64,000 bases of DNA, taken from NCBI GenBank assembly GCA_964621525.1, contig CAZUMS010000003.1, forward strand, positions 1 through 64,000. The letters are read 5' to 3'. Numbering within the stretch: position 1 is the stretch's first letter; each line of letters starts with the position of its first letter. The position numbers and the translations under genes were made by a program. The notes beneath the pieces are model-generated. The model worked only from the letters and a program-made list of their open reading frames with translations. It had not been told where the DNA came from and did no database searches. This document shows positions 17,583 through 25,951 of the stretch, piece after piece. The DNA is from CAZMGV01 sp964621525 [NCBI: uncultured bacterium] (GTDB lineage Bacteria > JAGRBM01).

Positions 17583-19754
17583 ATGAAGTGGCGCCTTCAA
17601 CGACACGTTTTTGCCTCAATGCTGCTGGCAATGCTGGCCCTCGCCATTGCGGGGTTGATGGCATACCGCCGGGCTGCCGAGTTCGAACAGACCAATCGGA
17701 TCGTAAATCATACCCATGAAGTTCTCTTTGCAGTTTCGAAGTTCCGCAACCTGGGCCGCGATGCCCAGTCGAGTATGCGCGGATATCTGCTTTCGAACGA
17801 AGAGTCGTTTCTCGACCCGTTGTTTCAGGCACGCCAGGAATCGGACCAGGCGCTGAGCAACCTCAAAAATCTCGTTGCCGATAATCCGGCCCAGAGCGGA
17901 CGCGTTGCCGCACTCCAGGCCCTTTTTCAGAGCCGCACCGGGTTTGAAAACGAACTGCTAAAGGTCTTCCGGACGGAAGGCTTCGATGCCGCGCGCAGGC
18001 TGTTCGCCACCGGCAGAGGCAAGGCGCTGTTCGAGGAGACTACCCGCGTGGCTTCGGAGATGGAGGACGAGGAGCGACGGCTGCTCGAAGAGCGGAGCAA
18101 TCTGTCCCATGTGTCCGGAGATGCACTGGTGCAGATGTTCGCGGTTCTCGGCGCAATGGCTGGCCTGGCCTTTTTCACCGCCCTGTACCTGATTGGCAGG
18201 GACAACGCATTGAGGCTGGAGGCGGAAACGGCCCTCCGCGCCAGTGAACACCGGCTGCACGAGTTCATCAGAAATACTCCGTGGATCGTCGGGCTCAAGG
18301 ATGCGGAGGGTAAGTACCTTCTGGTCAACACGCCCTACGCCCGGGTGTTCGGCCGAAGTCCGTCTGATATTATTGGCAGACGCGACCGGGATTTCCTCCC
18401 TCTGGAACATGTGGAACGGTACGAAGATGCAGATCGTCAGGTGATTGACAAGGGGACGGCCGTTCAAGGCGAGGAGGTTGCACCCGCACCGGACGGGAGC
18501 CTGAGACACTATTTCTTCACCAAATTCCCGATCGGCACGGGCCTGGAAGGAAAACCCGACCTCTGCGTGATGGCTATCGACATCACCGACCGGAAAGATA
18601 TGGAGGCGAAGATCGCCGCTTCCACGAAGGAAATCGAAGATCTCTATAATAAGGCTCCCTGCGGATATCACTCTCTGGACAGGGACGGGTATTACGTGCT
18701 CGTCAATGACGTGGAACTCGGCTGGATCGGCTGCACCCGCGAGCAGGCCATCGGCCGCAAGCGGTTCCGGGATTTTCTTGCTCCCGAATCCCGGCAGTTA
18801 TTCGAGGAAAACTTTCCGAAGTTCATGGAAAGCGGTTCTGCCGACGGGCTCGAATTCGAGATCCGCCGGCACGACGGAAATCCCGTCTGGGTATCCGTCA
18901 GCGCAACGGCCGTCCGGGAGGCCGACGGCACCTACCGCATGTGCCGGTCGGTTCTTTATGACATCACCGCCCGCAAGCAGGCCGAGGGCCGGATCATGGA
19001 GCTGGCACGCCAGCTCGAAGAAAAGAACAGCCATCTCGAAACCGCCAACAAGGAGCTGGAGGCATTCAGCTACTCGGTTTCTCACGACCTCCGGGCCCCG
19101 CTTCGGAGCGTGGACGGTTTCAGCCAGGCCCTCGAGGAAGAATATCGCGACAGGTTTGACGACGCCGGGCGCGATTATCTGAACCGTATCCGGTCGGCCA
19201 TTGGCCGCATGTCGCAGCTGATCGACGACCTGCTCGAACTGGCTAAAGTCAGCCGCATCGAGCTCAGTATCCAGCCGGTGAATTTCTCCCAGCTGGTGCA
19301 GGACGTGTGCGAGGGCTTCGCCCAGACTTTCCCCGGCCGGAACGTGGAACTGGTCATCCAGAGCGGCCTTGAGGCGCATGGAGATCCGCGCCTGCTCCGG
19401 ATCGTCCTTGAAAATCTCATCGGCAATGCCTGGAAGTTCACGTCGAAGCGGGCGGCTGCCAGGATCGAGATCGGCCGGGAGTATCTCCCCCACGGGACTC
19501 CCTATTTCTTCGTCAAGGACAACGGGGCCGGCTTTGACATGGCATACGCGAGCAAGCTGTTCGGCATCTTCCAGCGGCTTCACGGCGCCTCGGAGTTCGA
19601 GGGGACCGGCATCGGTCTCGTCATCGTTCAGCGGATCGTGCACCGCCACGGCGGAATGGTCTGGGCCGACGGCGCGGTGAATCACGGGGCAAAGATCAGC
19701 TTCATGCTCCCCGGACCTGCACAGACTTCAGGTCAAGGGCAGCAGGCCGTCTGA
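17583..19754 (+). CDS. CHASE3-PAS-PAS sensor histidine kinase, phytochrome-kinase type
   Basis: A 723-residue membrane kinase. Transmembrane helices at about 8-26 and 183-203 flank a helical CHASE3-type sensor domain ('AQSSMRGYLLSNEESFLDP'). Two PAS domains follow (about 220-335 and 350-465), then a short coiled region and a kinase core with His in 'SYSVSHDLRAPLRSVDGFSQ', N box 'VLENLIGNAWKFT', 'KDNGAGFDM' and 'EGTGIGLVIVQRIV'. The core resembles cyanobacterial phytochrome kinases and ends without a receiver. A receiver of the Rcp1 type follows 24 bases downstream, matching the kinase-Rcp1 pairing known for phytochromes, though no chromophore-binding GAF domain is present here. Confidence 0.93.
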   Translation: MKWRLQRHVFASMLLAMLALAIAGLMAYRRAAEFEQTNRIVNHTHEVLFAVSKFRNLGRDAQSSMRGYLLSNEESFLDPLFQARQESDQALSNLKNLVADNPAQSGRVAALQALFQSRTGFENELLKVFRTEGFDAARRLFATGRGKALFEETTRVASEMEDEERRLLEERSNLSHVSGDALVQMFAVLGAMAGLAFFTALYLIGRDNALRLEAETALRASEHRLHEFIRNTPWIVGLKDAEGKYLLVNTPYARVFGRSPSDIIGRRDRDFLPLEHVERYEDADRQVIDKGTAVQGEEVAPAPDGSLRHYFFTKFPIGTGLEGKPDLCVMAIDITDRKDMEAKIAASTKEIEDLYNKAPCGYHSLDRDGYYVLVNDVELGWIGCTREQAIGRKRFRDFLAPESRQLFEENFPKFMESGSADGLEFEIRRHDGNPVWVSVSATAVREADGTYRMCRSVLYDITARKQAEGRIMELARQLEEKNSHLETANKELEAFSYSVSHDLRAPLRSVDGFSQALEEEYRDRFDDAGRDYLNRIRSAIGRMSQLIDDLLELAKVSRIELSIQPVNFSQLVQDVCEGFAQTFPGRNVELVIQSGLEAHGDPRLLRIVLENLIGNAWKFTSKRAAARIEIGREYLPHGTPYFFVKDNGAGFDMAYASKLFGIFQRLHGASEFEGTGIGLVIVQRIVHRHGGMVWADGAVNHGAKISFMLPGPAQTSGQGQQAV

Positions 19755-19778
19755 TTTCAGAAAGAGAGGGCACGGATC

Positions 19779-20219
19779 ATGGAAACAGGCAACGGAACAA
19801 TTCTCCTCGTGGAGGACAATTCCGACGACGAAGCGCTCACGCTACGTTCTCTCAGGAAGAACCGGATCGCCAACCGGATCGACGTCGTTCGCGACGGGGC
19901 CGAAGCCCTCGATTACCTGTTCGGCCGGGGCACCTTCGCCGCAGCCCCGCCGCCTCTGCCGCAGGTCGTCCTGCTCGACCTCAAACTGCCGAAAGTGGAC
20001 GGCTTCGAGGTGCTCCGCCAGATCCGGGCGAATGCAGCGACAAACCTGCTGCCGGTCGTGATCTTCACGTCGTCAAGGGAGGAACGGGATATCGTCGAGG
20101 GATTCGCCAAGGGCGCCAACAGCTATGTCCGCAAACCCGTCGACTTCCAGGAGTTCGCCGATGCCGTCGCGTCGCTACAGCTCTACTGGCTGGTCACGAA
20201 CGAGTCACCACTCAAATGA
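19779..20219 (+). CDS. Rcp1-like response regulator
   Basis: A 146-residue receiver of the Rcp1 subgroup, recognisable by 'ILLVEDNSDDEALTLRSLRK', the insertion 'LDYLFGRGTFAAAPPPLPQ' before the phospho-acceptor strand 'VVLLDLKLPKVDGFEVLR', and 'SYVRKPVDFQEF' with the switch Lys. The catalytic residues are all present and there is no output domain. It follows the CHASE3 kinase by 24 bases and overlaps the next hybrid kinase by four bases (ATGA). A three-gene operon is likely, in which this small receiver passes phosphate from the upstream kinase to the next step. Confidence 0.93.
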   Translation: METGNGTILLVEDNSDDEALTLRSLRKNRIANRIDVVRDGAEALDYLFGRGTFAAAPPPLPQVVLLDLKLPKVDGFEVLRQIRANAATNLLPVVIFTSSREERDIVEGFAKGANSYVRKPVDFQEFADAVASLQLYWLVTNESPLK

Positions 20220-22141
20220 GCACGCCGCCGGCCACACGGGAACTGAGGGTCCTCCTTGTCGAGGATTCCGAGGATGACGCGCTGCTGATCCAGCGTGCGC
20301 TCATACGGGGCGGCTACAAGATCGTCTCCGACCGGGTCCAGACCGAACGGGACCTGCGCGACCGGCTCCTGAACGGCAAATGGAATCTCGCGATTTCCGA
20401 CTTCCACATGCCCGAATTCAGCGGTCCCCGGGCCCTTTCGGTCGTCCGGGAGCTGGCGCCCGACCTCCCCTTCGTGGCGGTTTCGGGCCACCTGTCCGAA
20501 GAGCGGATTGTGGAGGCGATGCGGGACGGCGTCCACGACTATCTTCTGAAGTCGAACCTCACGCGCCTCGTCCCGGCCGTCGAGCGGGCGCTCGTGGAGC
20601 ACGAGAACATCCGGGCCCGGCGGCTGCTCGAGGACCAGCTTCTCCTGCTGCGCGCGGCGGCCGAAAGCGTCGGCGACGGCATGCTCATTACGTCGGTCGA
20701 CGCGGCTTCTCCGGCGGGCCCCGTCATCGCCTATGTGAACCGCACCATGGAGATCCTGACCGGTTACAGCCGCGAGGAATTCATCGGCCGCTCCGCCACG
20801 TTCCCGTTCGGCCCTGACCCGGACCGGCAGTTACCTATCCGGAATGCCCTTGTTGCGAAGGCAGCGTTCGAAGGAAACAGTACGCTTCATCGCAAGGACG
20901 GATCGGCCTTCGAGGCGGAATGGCGGGGCTGCCCGGTTGCCGGTGCAGCTTCCCATGCGGTGCTGGTGATCCGGGATGTCACCGACATCCGGCGCCAGGA
21001 AAAGCTGCAGACCGAACTCCAGCGCCAGCTTTCGGTCGCCCAGAAGATGGACGCCATCGGAAGACTCACGTCCGGCATCGCCCACGATTTCAACAACCTG
21101 CTGGTCGTCATCAACGGGCATGCCCAGCTTCTCAACTCGGAACTCCGTGACCGTGATCCCTCGGCGGCTACCGATGTGCTCAACATCCTCCGGGCCGGCG
21201 AACGGGCCGCCGAACTGACCCGGCGGCTGCTGACCTTCAGCCGGAATCAGGCGGAGGTCCCCCGGGTTCTCAGCCTCAATTCCAGCATCGCGGAGATGGA
21301 AAAGCTGCTCCGGCGGCTGATCCGCGAGGATGTGGTGATCCAGAAGAAACTCGCTCCGGATCTTCAGACGGTCCGGGGCGATCCGTCCCAGATGGACCAG
21401 ATCCTGCTCAATCTGGCGGTCAATGCGTCCGATGCCATGACCTCCGGCGGCGTACTGACCATTGAAACCCGGAACGAGGCGGGCCGTATTGTGCTCGAGG
21501 TCTCGGATACCGGGCACGGCATGAGCTCCGAAGTGCAGTCCCGGATTTTCGAGCCGTTCTTCACCACCAAGGAACCCGGCAAGGGGACAGGCCTGGGGCT
21601 GCCCACCGTGTATGGCATCGTTCATGGCTGGGGCGGAGAAATCGAGGTGAACAGCCGGGAAGGATCGGGGACCACCTTCACGATCCGGCTGCCGGCCCAC
21701 CAGAAGGCGGCGCCGGAAGAAACCGCCACGCTGCCGGTCATCCGCGGCGGCAAGGAGACCATTCTGGTGGTCGAGGACCAGGCCGAGGTCCGGAAACTCA
21801 CCGCTCGGGTGCTCCGGGGATACGGCTACACGGTCATTGAGGCCGGCGACGGGCTGGAGGCGTTCGGGATCATCGAGAAAGGAGGCTGCTCCGTCGTCGA
21901 TCTTCTGGTCACCGACGTGGTCATGCCGCAGATGAGCGGCTTCCAGCTTGCCGCCCGGCTAAGGGATTTCTGCCCCCGGCTCCGGGTGCTGTTCGTCTCC
22001 GGACATGTGGCCGAGGTCACCGCCGGACTTGGCGTCGATCTCTCGGCCGTGAATTTCCTGCGCAAACCTTACGACCTCGACGAACTCGCCCGGCAGGTGA
22101 GATCGGTTCTCGACCTGCCGGGCGGCGGAAGTCAACGGTAA
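20216..22141 (+). CDS. REC-PAS-HisKA-HATPase-REC hybrid kinase
   Basis: A 641-residue soluble protein with receivers at both ends. Receiver 1 (about 8-130) has '[11 protein letters not shown]', Asp in '[13 protein letters not shown]' and Lys in 'LLKSN'. A PAS domain spans about 145-265. The kinase core has His in '[20 protein letters not shown]', '[10 protein letters not shown]', 'DTGHGMS' and 'GKGTGLGLP'. Receiver 2 (about 520-635) has 'VVEDQA', Asp in '[10 protein letters not shown]' and Lys in 'LRKPY'. The front receiver can take phosphate from the upstream kinase/Rcp1-like pair and tune the kinase. Its start overlaps the stop of the Rcp1-like gene, indicating coupled translation. The core is close to that of the 10990 kinase. 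Confidence 0.94.
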   Translation: MSTPPATRELRVLLVEDSEDDALLIQRALIRGGYKIVSDRVQTERDLRDRLLNGKWNLAISDFHMPEFSGPRALSVVRELAPDLPFVAVSGHLSEERIVEAMRDGVHDYLLKSNLTRLVPAVERALVEHENIRARRLLEDQLLLLRAAAESVGDGMLITSVDAASPAGPVIAYVNRTMEILTGYSREEFIGRSATFPFGPDPDRQLPIRNALVAKAAFEGNSTLHRKDGSAFEAEWRGCPVAGAASHAVLVIRDVTDIRRQEKLQTELQRQLSVAQKMDAIGRLTSGIAHDFNNLLVVINGHAQLLNSELRDRDPSAATDVLNILRAGERAAELTRRLLTFSRNQAEVPRVLSLNSSIAEMEKLLRRLIREDVVIQKKLAPDLQTVRGDPSQMDQILLNLAVNASDAMTSGGVLTIETRNEAGRIVLEVSDTGHGMSSEVQSRIFEPFFTTKEPGKGTGLGLPTVYGIVHGWGGEIEVNSREGSGTTFTIRLPAHQKAAPEETATLPVIRGGKETILVVEDQAEVRKLTARVLRGYGYTVIEAGDGLEAFGIIEKGGCSVVDLLVTDVVMPQMSGFQLAARLRDFCPRLRVLFVSGHVAEVTAGLGVDLSAVNFLRKPYDLDELARQVRSVLDLPGGGSQR

Positions 22142-22145
22142 GATT

Positions 22146-22691
22146 TCAGAGAGCGACGCCCGCCGGCTCCGGCTGGCGGATCGCGGAGCCGTTCCAGGAC
22201 CCGGTCTGGCGGTCCCGGTCGGTCGTGACCGCGCCGGAGATCCCGGCCCGGGCGTGGGAGTCCATCAGGGCACCCCGCACGTCCGCACCGGAGAAGTTGG
22301 CGCCGGCGAGCTTCGCCCCGCGGAGATCGGCCCCGCGGAGGTCCGCGAACGAGAGATCGGCGTTCTCCAGATTCGCCTGACGCAGGTCGGTGTTCATCAG
22401 TTTGGCGCGGCTCAGGTTCGCTCCGGTGAAATCGGCGGAGCGGGCCGTCGCACGGTTCATGACGATAAACCGGAGGTCGGCGCCTTCAAGGCTCCGTCCG
22501 GTCAGGTCCCGGCCCGACAGGTCCTGCGCGACGAGACGCGGCCCCGTGCAGGTGGAGGCCACGGTGTTGTCCAGGCAGCGTTCGGCGTAACCCGCGCTCG
22601 CGGCGCAGCCGGATCCGAGCAGCATCTGGAGCAACACGATGCAGACGGTGGCAGAGATGTTGGCGAACAGGATATTTTCAAACTTCCTCAT
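22146..22691 (-). CDS. Secreted pentapeptide-repeat lipoprotein
   Basis: A 181-residue protein. The start at 22691 (MRKFENILFANISATVCIVL) is set by AGAGGAGA eight bases upstream. The signal peptide ends LLGSGC; Gly at -3 is unusual but tolerated in lipoboxes. From about residue 55 to 130 it has tandem A(D/N)LxG pentapeptide repeats (for example 'GADLRGAKLAGANFSGADVRG'), which fold into a right-handed four-sided beta helix. The tail is unrecognised. Pentapeptide proteins are often cytoplasmic; this one should be exported. A full-consensus sigma-54 promoter precedes it and it converges with the hybrid kinase gene, five bases away. The specific function is unknown. Confidence 0.83.
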   Translation of the reverse strand: MRKFENILFANISATVCIVLLQMLLGSGCAASAGYAERCLDNTVASTCTGPRLVAQDLSGRDLTGRSLEGADLRFIVMNRATARSADFTGANLSRAKLMNTDLRQANLENADLSFADLRGADLRGAKLAGANFSGADVRGALMDSHARAGISGAVTTDRDRQTGSWNGSAIRQPEPAGVAL

Positions 22692-22720
22692 GACAGATCT
22701 CCTCTCGACGAAGCCAATAG

Positions 22721-22736
22721 AGCAAGCGTGGTGCCA
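22721..22736 (-). promoter_or_regulatory. Sigma-54 promoter of the pentapeptide lipoprotein gene
   Basis: The minus strand reads TGGCACCACGCTTGCT, an exact match to TGGCAC-N5-TTGCW, ending 30 bases upstream of the start codon. About 60 bases further upstream a short dyad (GCCGG-TAATT-CCGGC, near 22793-22807) could be an activator site. Confidence 0.85.
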
Positions 22737-22951
22737 AGAATGCCATCCGCGATGAAATGCCGCCGAACCTGCTGAAATTGCTGGAGAACACGGCCGGTAA
22801 TTCCGGCACTCCGCTTCATCGTCCGGTGGGTCCCCGGAGACCCGCAGCCACCCCGCCGGGTTGCCGGTGACCTCAGACGAGAGGATTCGACAATTCAGAT
22901 AACTCACTGATATTACAGATATTTTTTCCGACAAACTCGATATCGCGTCTT

Positions 22952-22967
22952 TGGTCCGGCCTTTGCT
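22952..22967 (+). promoter_or_regulatory. Weak sigma-54-like promoter of the 23043 gene
   Basis: TGGTCCGGCCTTTGCT has correct GG-N10-GC spacing and a perfect -12 element, but only TGG and a C match at -24. It is 76 bases before the start codon and just ahead of a leader hairpin. Confidence 0.4.
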
Positions 22968-22970
22968 TTG

Positions 22971-23012
22971 TTCTGTCCAGATTCGCCCTGCTGCCGGAGA
23001 ATCCGGACAGAA
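22971..23012 (+). promoter_or_regulatory. Leader hairpin before the 23043 gene
   Basis: TTCTGTCC at 22971-22978 pairs with GGACAGAA at 23005-23012, and an inner GATTC/GAATC pair extends the stem. It lies in the presumed untranslated leader, about 30 bases before the start codon. It is not followed by a T-run, so it is more likely a leader structure or protein-binding dyad than a terminator. Confidence 0.4.
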
Positions 23013-23042
23013 CAACACAAGGGTGACGGGAGGATAACCACC

Positions 23043-23948
23043 ATGAAGAGCCGCAAATCAGCGACGACGAAAACCGCCACCACAAGGAAGGCCGTGAAGA
23101 CCACCGCCATCACGAAGAAACCCGTGAAGGTCAGTGCCGCCAGCACGCGGCGCAGCCCGGCAAAGACTGTGACGCGGCGTCGCCCGAAACCGGCGCTGGT
23201 GCAAAGCCCCGCGCCGATGGAAATCCCGGCAGTAGTGGCCGCTGCGGAACCGCTGCCGCCCCAGGCGATAGCGATCCTGGCAGCCGGCTCGGCGCCCCAG
23301 GGCCGCAACCGCCGGATCTTCGCCGCAACCATGGCCCTCGCCGGCGCAGCCGTTCTGCTGGCCGCCTCGGTCATTGCCGTCGGAAGCCCCGCCCCGGACC
23401 GCCGCGGGAACGAACCCGCCTCGATCGGACCAGCCTCGCTGGAAGAAAGGACCGTGGGCGAGAAGATTCTCCACACTGTCCCGGCAGGGAAACTCCGCGG
23501 AGCCGTCGAGGCGACGATCCGCAGGGTCCGCGAGAGCGCCCCGGATCTCGGCTCCTACGATACCGAATGGGCCCATACTCCGGTCGCGACGCAGCTCGTC
23601 CGTATCGGCGACCTCTACAATGAGCTCCGCAGCACGGCCCCCGGCACAACGGGCATCGTCGCCGTCCATATGGAGATTGAACCCAGCGGCCACGTTGGAC
23701 GTGCCTGGGTCGAGGAAAACACGACCGGCGATGCCGGCTTCGCCCACTCGGTTCTGCGCGAACTGATCCGGGTCGGATACGGACACACGGGCTTCACCGC
23801 TCCCGTGGGCGTCATGGTGCCGATCGCCTTCGACGGCCATGGAGCAAATCTCGCGGGAATTCTCGCACACGCGGTCCGGATGCCCGGTGAAAGCGGCGGA
23901 CGGATGGCGGCGCTCCAGGCAGTCGCCACCACCGGCGCCGCCGGCTGA
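23043..23948 (+). CDS. AgmX/PglI C-terminal-like protein with histone-H1-like N-terminus
   Basis: A 301-residue protein. The start at 23043 follows GGGAGGA; the open frame runs further upstream without signals. Residues 1-75 are very rich in Lys, Arg, Thr, Ala and Pro (SRKSATTKTATTRKAVKT...), like histone H1-type tails. A transmembrane helix follows at about 100-125 ('ATMALAGAAVLLAASVIAV'), then a periplasmic part. The C-terminal ~100 residues ('TTGIVAVHMEIEPSGHVG', 'VLRELIRVGYG', 'VGVMVPIAF') resemble the TonB-like AgmX/PglI C-terminal domain common in deltaproteobacteria. It may link a cytoplasmic basic tail to envelope machinery. Gliding-motility roles are known for AgmX in Myxococcus; a similar role here is inference. 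Confidence 0.7.
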   Translation: MKSRKSATTKTATTRKAVKTTAITKKPVKVSAASTRRSPAKTVTRRRPKPALVQSPAPMEIPAVVAAAEPLPPQAIAILAAGSAPQGRNRRIFAATMALAGAAVLLAASVIAVGSPAPDRRGNEPASIGPASLEERTVGEKILHTVPAGKLRGAVEATIRRVRESAPDLGSYDTEWAHTPVATQLVRIGDLYNELRSTAPGTTGIVAVHMEIEPSGHVGRAWVEENTTGDAGFAHSVLRELIRVGYGHTGFTAPVGVMVPIAFDGHGANLAGILAHAVRMPGESGGRMAALQAVATTGAAG

Positions 23949-23970
23949 AACCCGCGAAACTCCCGCTTCA

Positions 23971-23997
23971 AAGGTCTGGCTGGATGCCAGGCCTTTT
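23971..23997 (+). terminator. Probable terminator after the 23043 gene
   Basis: A ten-base stem (AAGGTCTGGC/GCCAGGCCTT, one G-T pair) followed by TT lies 22 bases after the stop codon. The T-run is short. Confidence 0.55.
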
Positions 23998-24085
23998 GCG
24001 TCTGAACGTCTCCGCCTGACAGCTTCAGGTAATACCGGCTTCTCTCACCGCACGACTGGCCGGGAGCCAGTTCCGCCAGGTTTGC

Positions 24086-25852
24086 TCACTTCACTCCGGT
24101 CCAGTCGAGCCAGAGCCGGCCGTCGGTGAACACCCGGCCCGTTTCGGCGAGCTCCGTATTGCCGTTCACGATCTGTCGGTGGACGTTCACGGGCGGGCTG
24201 ATGACGGTGTCCCGGCCCCTATGAAAGTCGTTGTCCTTCACGAGCGCCATGTAGGCCTTGTTAAGGAGAAGCGCCCGCTCACGGGAGGGCGCGACGAGAT
24301 ACGTAATGTCCTCCGTGCCGCCGGGCGCGGCCTTCTTCACCTTCGCCTTGTCCAGTTTCCCGCCGGGGAAGAATTTATCCAGCATCTCGGTGTTCGCACG
24401 GAACTCGTCGCCGCCCGTCACCCGGTCGAAGTAGGTGAGGATCTCGGGCTCCTTGTGGCCCGCCTGCGGGACGTCCGGAATTCCGCCGATGTTCTGGTAT
24501 TTCCAGCCGCCCTCGCCCGGCACCTTTCGGGCCAGCGTGAAGGTCTGGTCCACGGTGACGCCGATGCCCGAATGGCAGCCGAGGCAGAAGTGGTGCTCCT
24601 CCGCCGTCTGGAGCCGCAGACGGCCGTATTCGTCCTCGATGAACGCCTGGAGCGACCAGCCGAACTCATTGGGATAACCCGCGAGCGGACTGCCGGTCTT
24701 AACGGGGACCCGGAACTCGTTCTTCTCGACGAGCGCGTGCTCATAGGCGCGCTTCACGGCCTCGAGCTGCCGGAACTCCTTCTTTTTCGAGTAGCGGAGC
24801 TCTTTCATCCGTACCGAGATCATGCCCGGCGCATCCGGATCGATATAACGGACCGAGTGGAGGTATTCGGAGCCTTCGGGGTAAAGGTGACGGAAGACCT
24901 TCACGTCCGACGCCCCGCCGGCGTAACGGGCCGGGAGCCCCTTGATCGACGTCACCGTTCCACCCGTCTTGCCGTCGCCGTCGAGGTCCGTGCCAGCAAG
25001 GTCTTCCAACACCGGTTCCACACGGCGTACGGGCCTTCCTTCGGGCTTGTCCGGATATTCGGCGGCGAAACGGGGATCGAAGGCGATGGCCGCTTCCAGG
25101 ATCGAGAGATTCAGCTTGTAAATCTCGCGGGACTCCGCGCCGTCCGCCGTCCGCCGGAACTTCTCCGGCAGGCGGATGAACACGTCGTCGGTGCTGCCGT
25201 TCGTCGGCCAGAAGGTGCCGAGAAACGGCTTGTACCGGAGCGCCCGCCAGCCCGAGCCGTCCCGGGCGAAACCTTCGTCGTCGAAGCCCATCGAGAAGTC
25301 GAGGTCCGGCAGGTAGCCGCCCGCTTTCAGGTAATTCGTGTCCTTCTCCAGCGCCGGGCGCAGGGGCGTGTAGTTGTCATTCCGGACGTACCGGAGCGCC
25401 TCCTCGTCCGAGATGGCGGCAATGGCCTTCGAGCGGTCCTCGTGCAGGTTGGTCCAGTTGTTCGTAAGCGCCGCCTGGCTGAAGGCGTACTCCTGCTGGA
25501 GTTCCCAGTCGTGCCGCTCATTCGGCCACACTGATTGCGTGTGGCAGGTCCAGCAGGGGTTCGCGATACCACCTGTCGCCGTGTAGCACTGGGACGGCAC
25601 GGCGGCGTCGCCGTTATACAGCTTGAACCGCCCCGCGATCGGCTCCCCCATAGTGAGCCGGGCGAGTTCCACCGGGTCGTAGACGTCCGGCTTCGAGCGG
25701 TATGCCTCCCGGTCGATGGTTTCGATCCGCTGGGCCATGACCGCTATCCGTTCGGGTGCGGTTTCCTTCGGGCGGCCCCTGCAGGAGACGAGAACCATCG
25801 GGCCGGCCGCTGCCAGAATGGCAATGACGAACAGGGGGAGCTTGCGGTTCAT
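24086..25852 (-). CDS. Secreted di-haem c-type cytochrome lipoprotein
   Basis: A 588-residue protein. The start at 25852 (MNRKLPLFVIAILAAAGP) was chosen because the signal peptide begins there; it ends in lipobox VLVSC. Two CxxCH haem-attachment sites are visible: CWTCH at about residue 105 and CLGCH at about residue 445. The spacing of ~340 residues and the long intervening region do not match classical small cytochromes or MauG/CcpA-type peroxidases that I can name; part of the protein ('LYPEGSEYLHSVRYIDPDAPG') looks like an uncharacterised family. It should be an electron-transfer or oxidoreductase protein in the periplasm. It is co-oriented with the PhoX-like gene (99 bases downstream of it, with a terminator between). 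Confidence 0.8.
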   Translation of the reverse strand: MNRKLPLFVIAILAAAGPMVLVSCRGRPKETAPERIAVMAQRIETIDREAYRSKPDVYDPVELARLTMGEPIAGRFKLYNGDAAVPSQCYTATGGIANPCWTCHTQSVWPNERHDWELQQEYAFSQAALTNNWTNLHEDRSKAIAAISDEEALRYVRNDNYTPLRPALEKDTNYLKAGGYLPDLDFSMGFDDEGFARDGSGWRALRYKPFLGTFWPTNGSTDDVFIRLPEKFRRTADGAESREIYKLNLSILEAAIAFDPRFAAEYPDKPEGRPVRRVEPVLEDLAGTDLDGDGKTGGTVTSIKGLPARYAGGASDVKVFRHLYPEGSEYLHSVRYIDPDAPGMISVRMKELRYSKKKEFRQLEAVKRAYEHALVEKNEFRVPVKTGSPLAGYPNEFGWSLQAFIEDEYGRLRLQTAEEHHFCLGCHSGIGVTVDQTFTLARKVPGEGGWKYQNIGGIPDVPQAGHKEPEILTYFDRVTGGDEFRANTEMLDKFFPGGKLDKAKVKKAAPGGTEDITYLVAPSRERALLLNKAYMALVKDNDFHRGRDTVISPPVNVHRQIVNGNTELAETGRVFTDGRLWLDWTGVK

Positions 25853-25877
25853 TCGGAGCTGCCTTTCCGGGATACTT

Positions 25878-25917
25878 CCAAAAGGAACCGGGAGCACCCG
25901 TCTTGGAGTGCTCCCGG
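25878..25917 (-). terminator. Terminator after the PhoX-like gene
   Basis: On the minus strand a ten-base perfect stem (CCGGGAGCAC/GTGCTCCCGG, arms 25888-25897 and 25908-25917) is followed by TTCCTTTT. It lies 35 bases after the PhoX-like stop, separating that gene from the cytochrome gene. Confidence 0.65.
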
Positions 25918-25951
25918 CCCACACATGAAGGAGGAACCTGGAACTGCCGTC

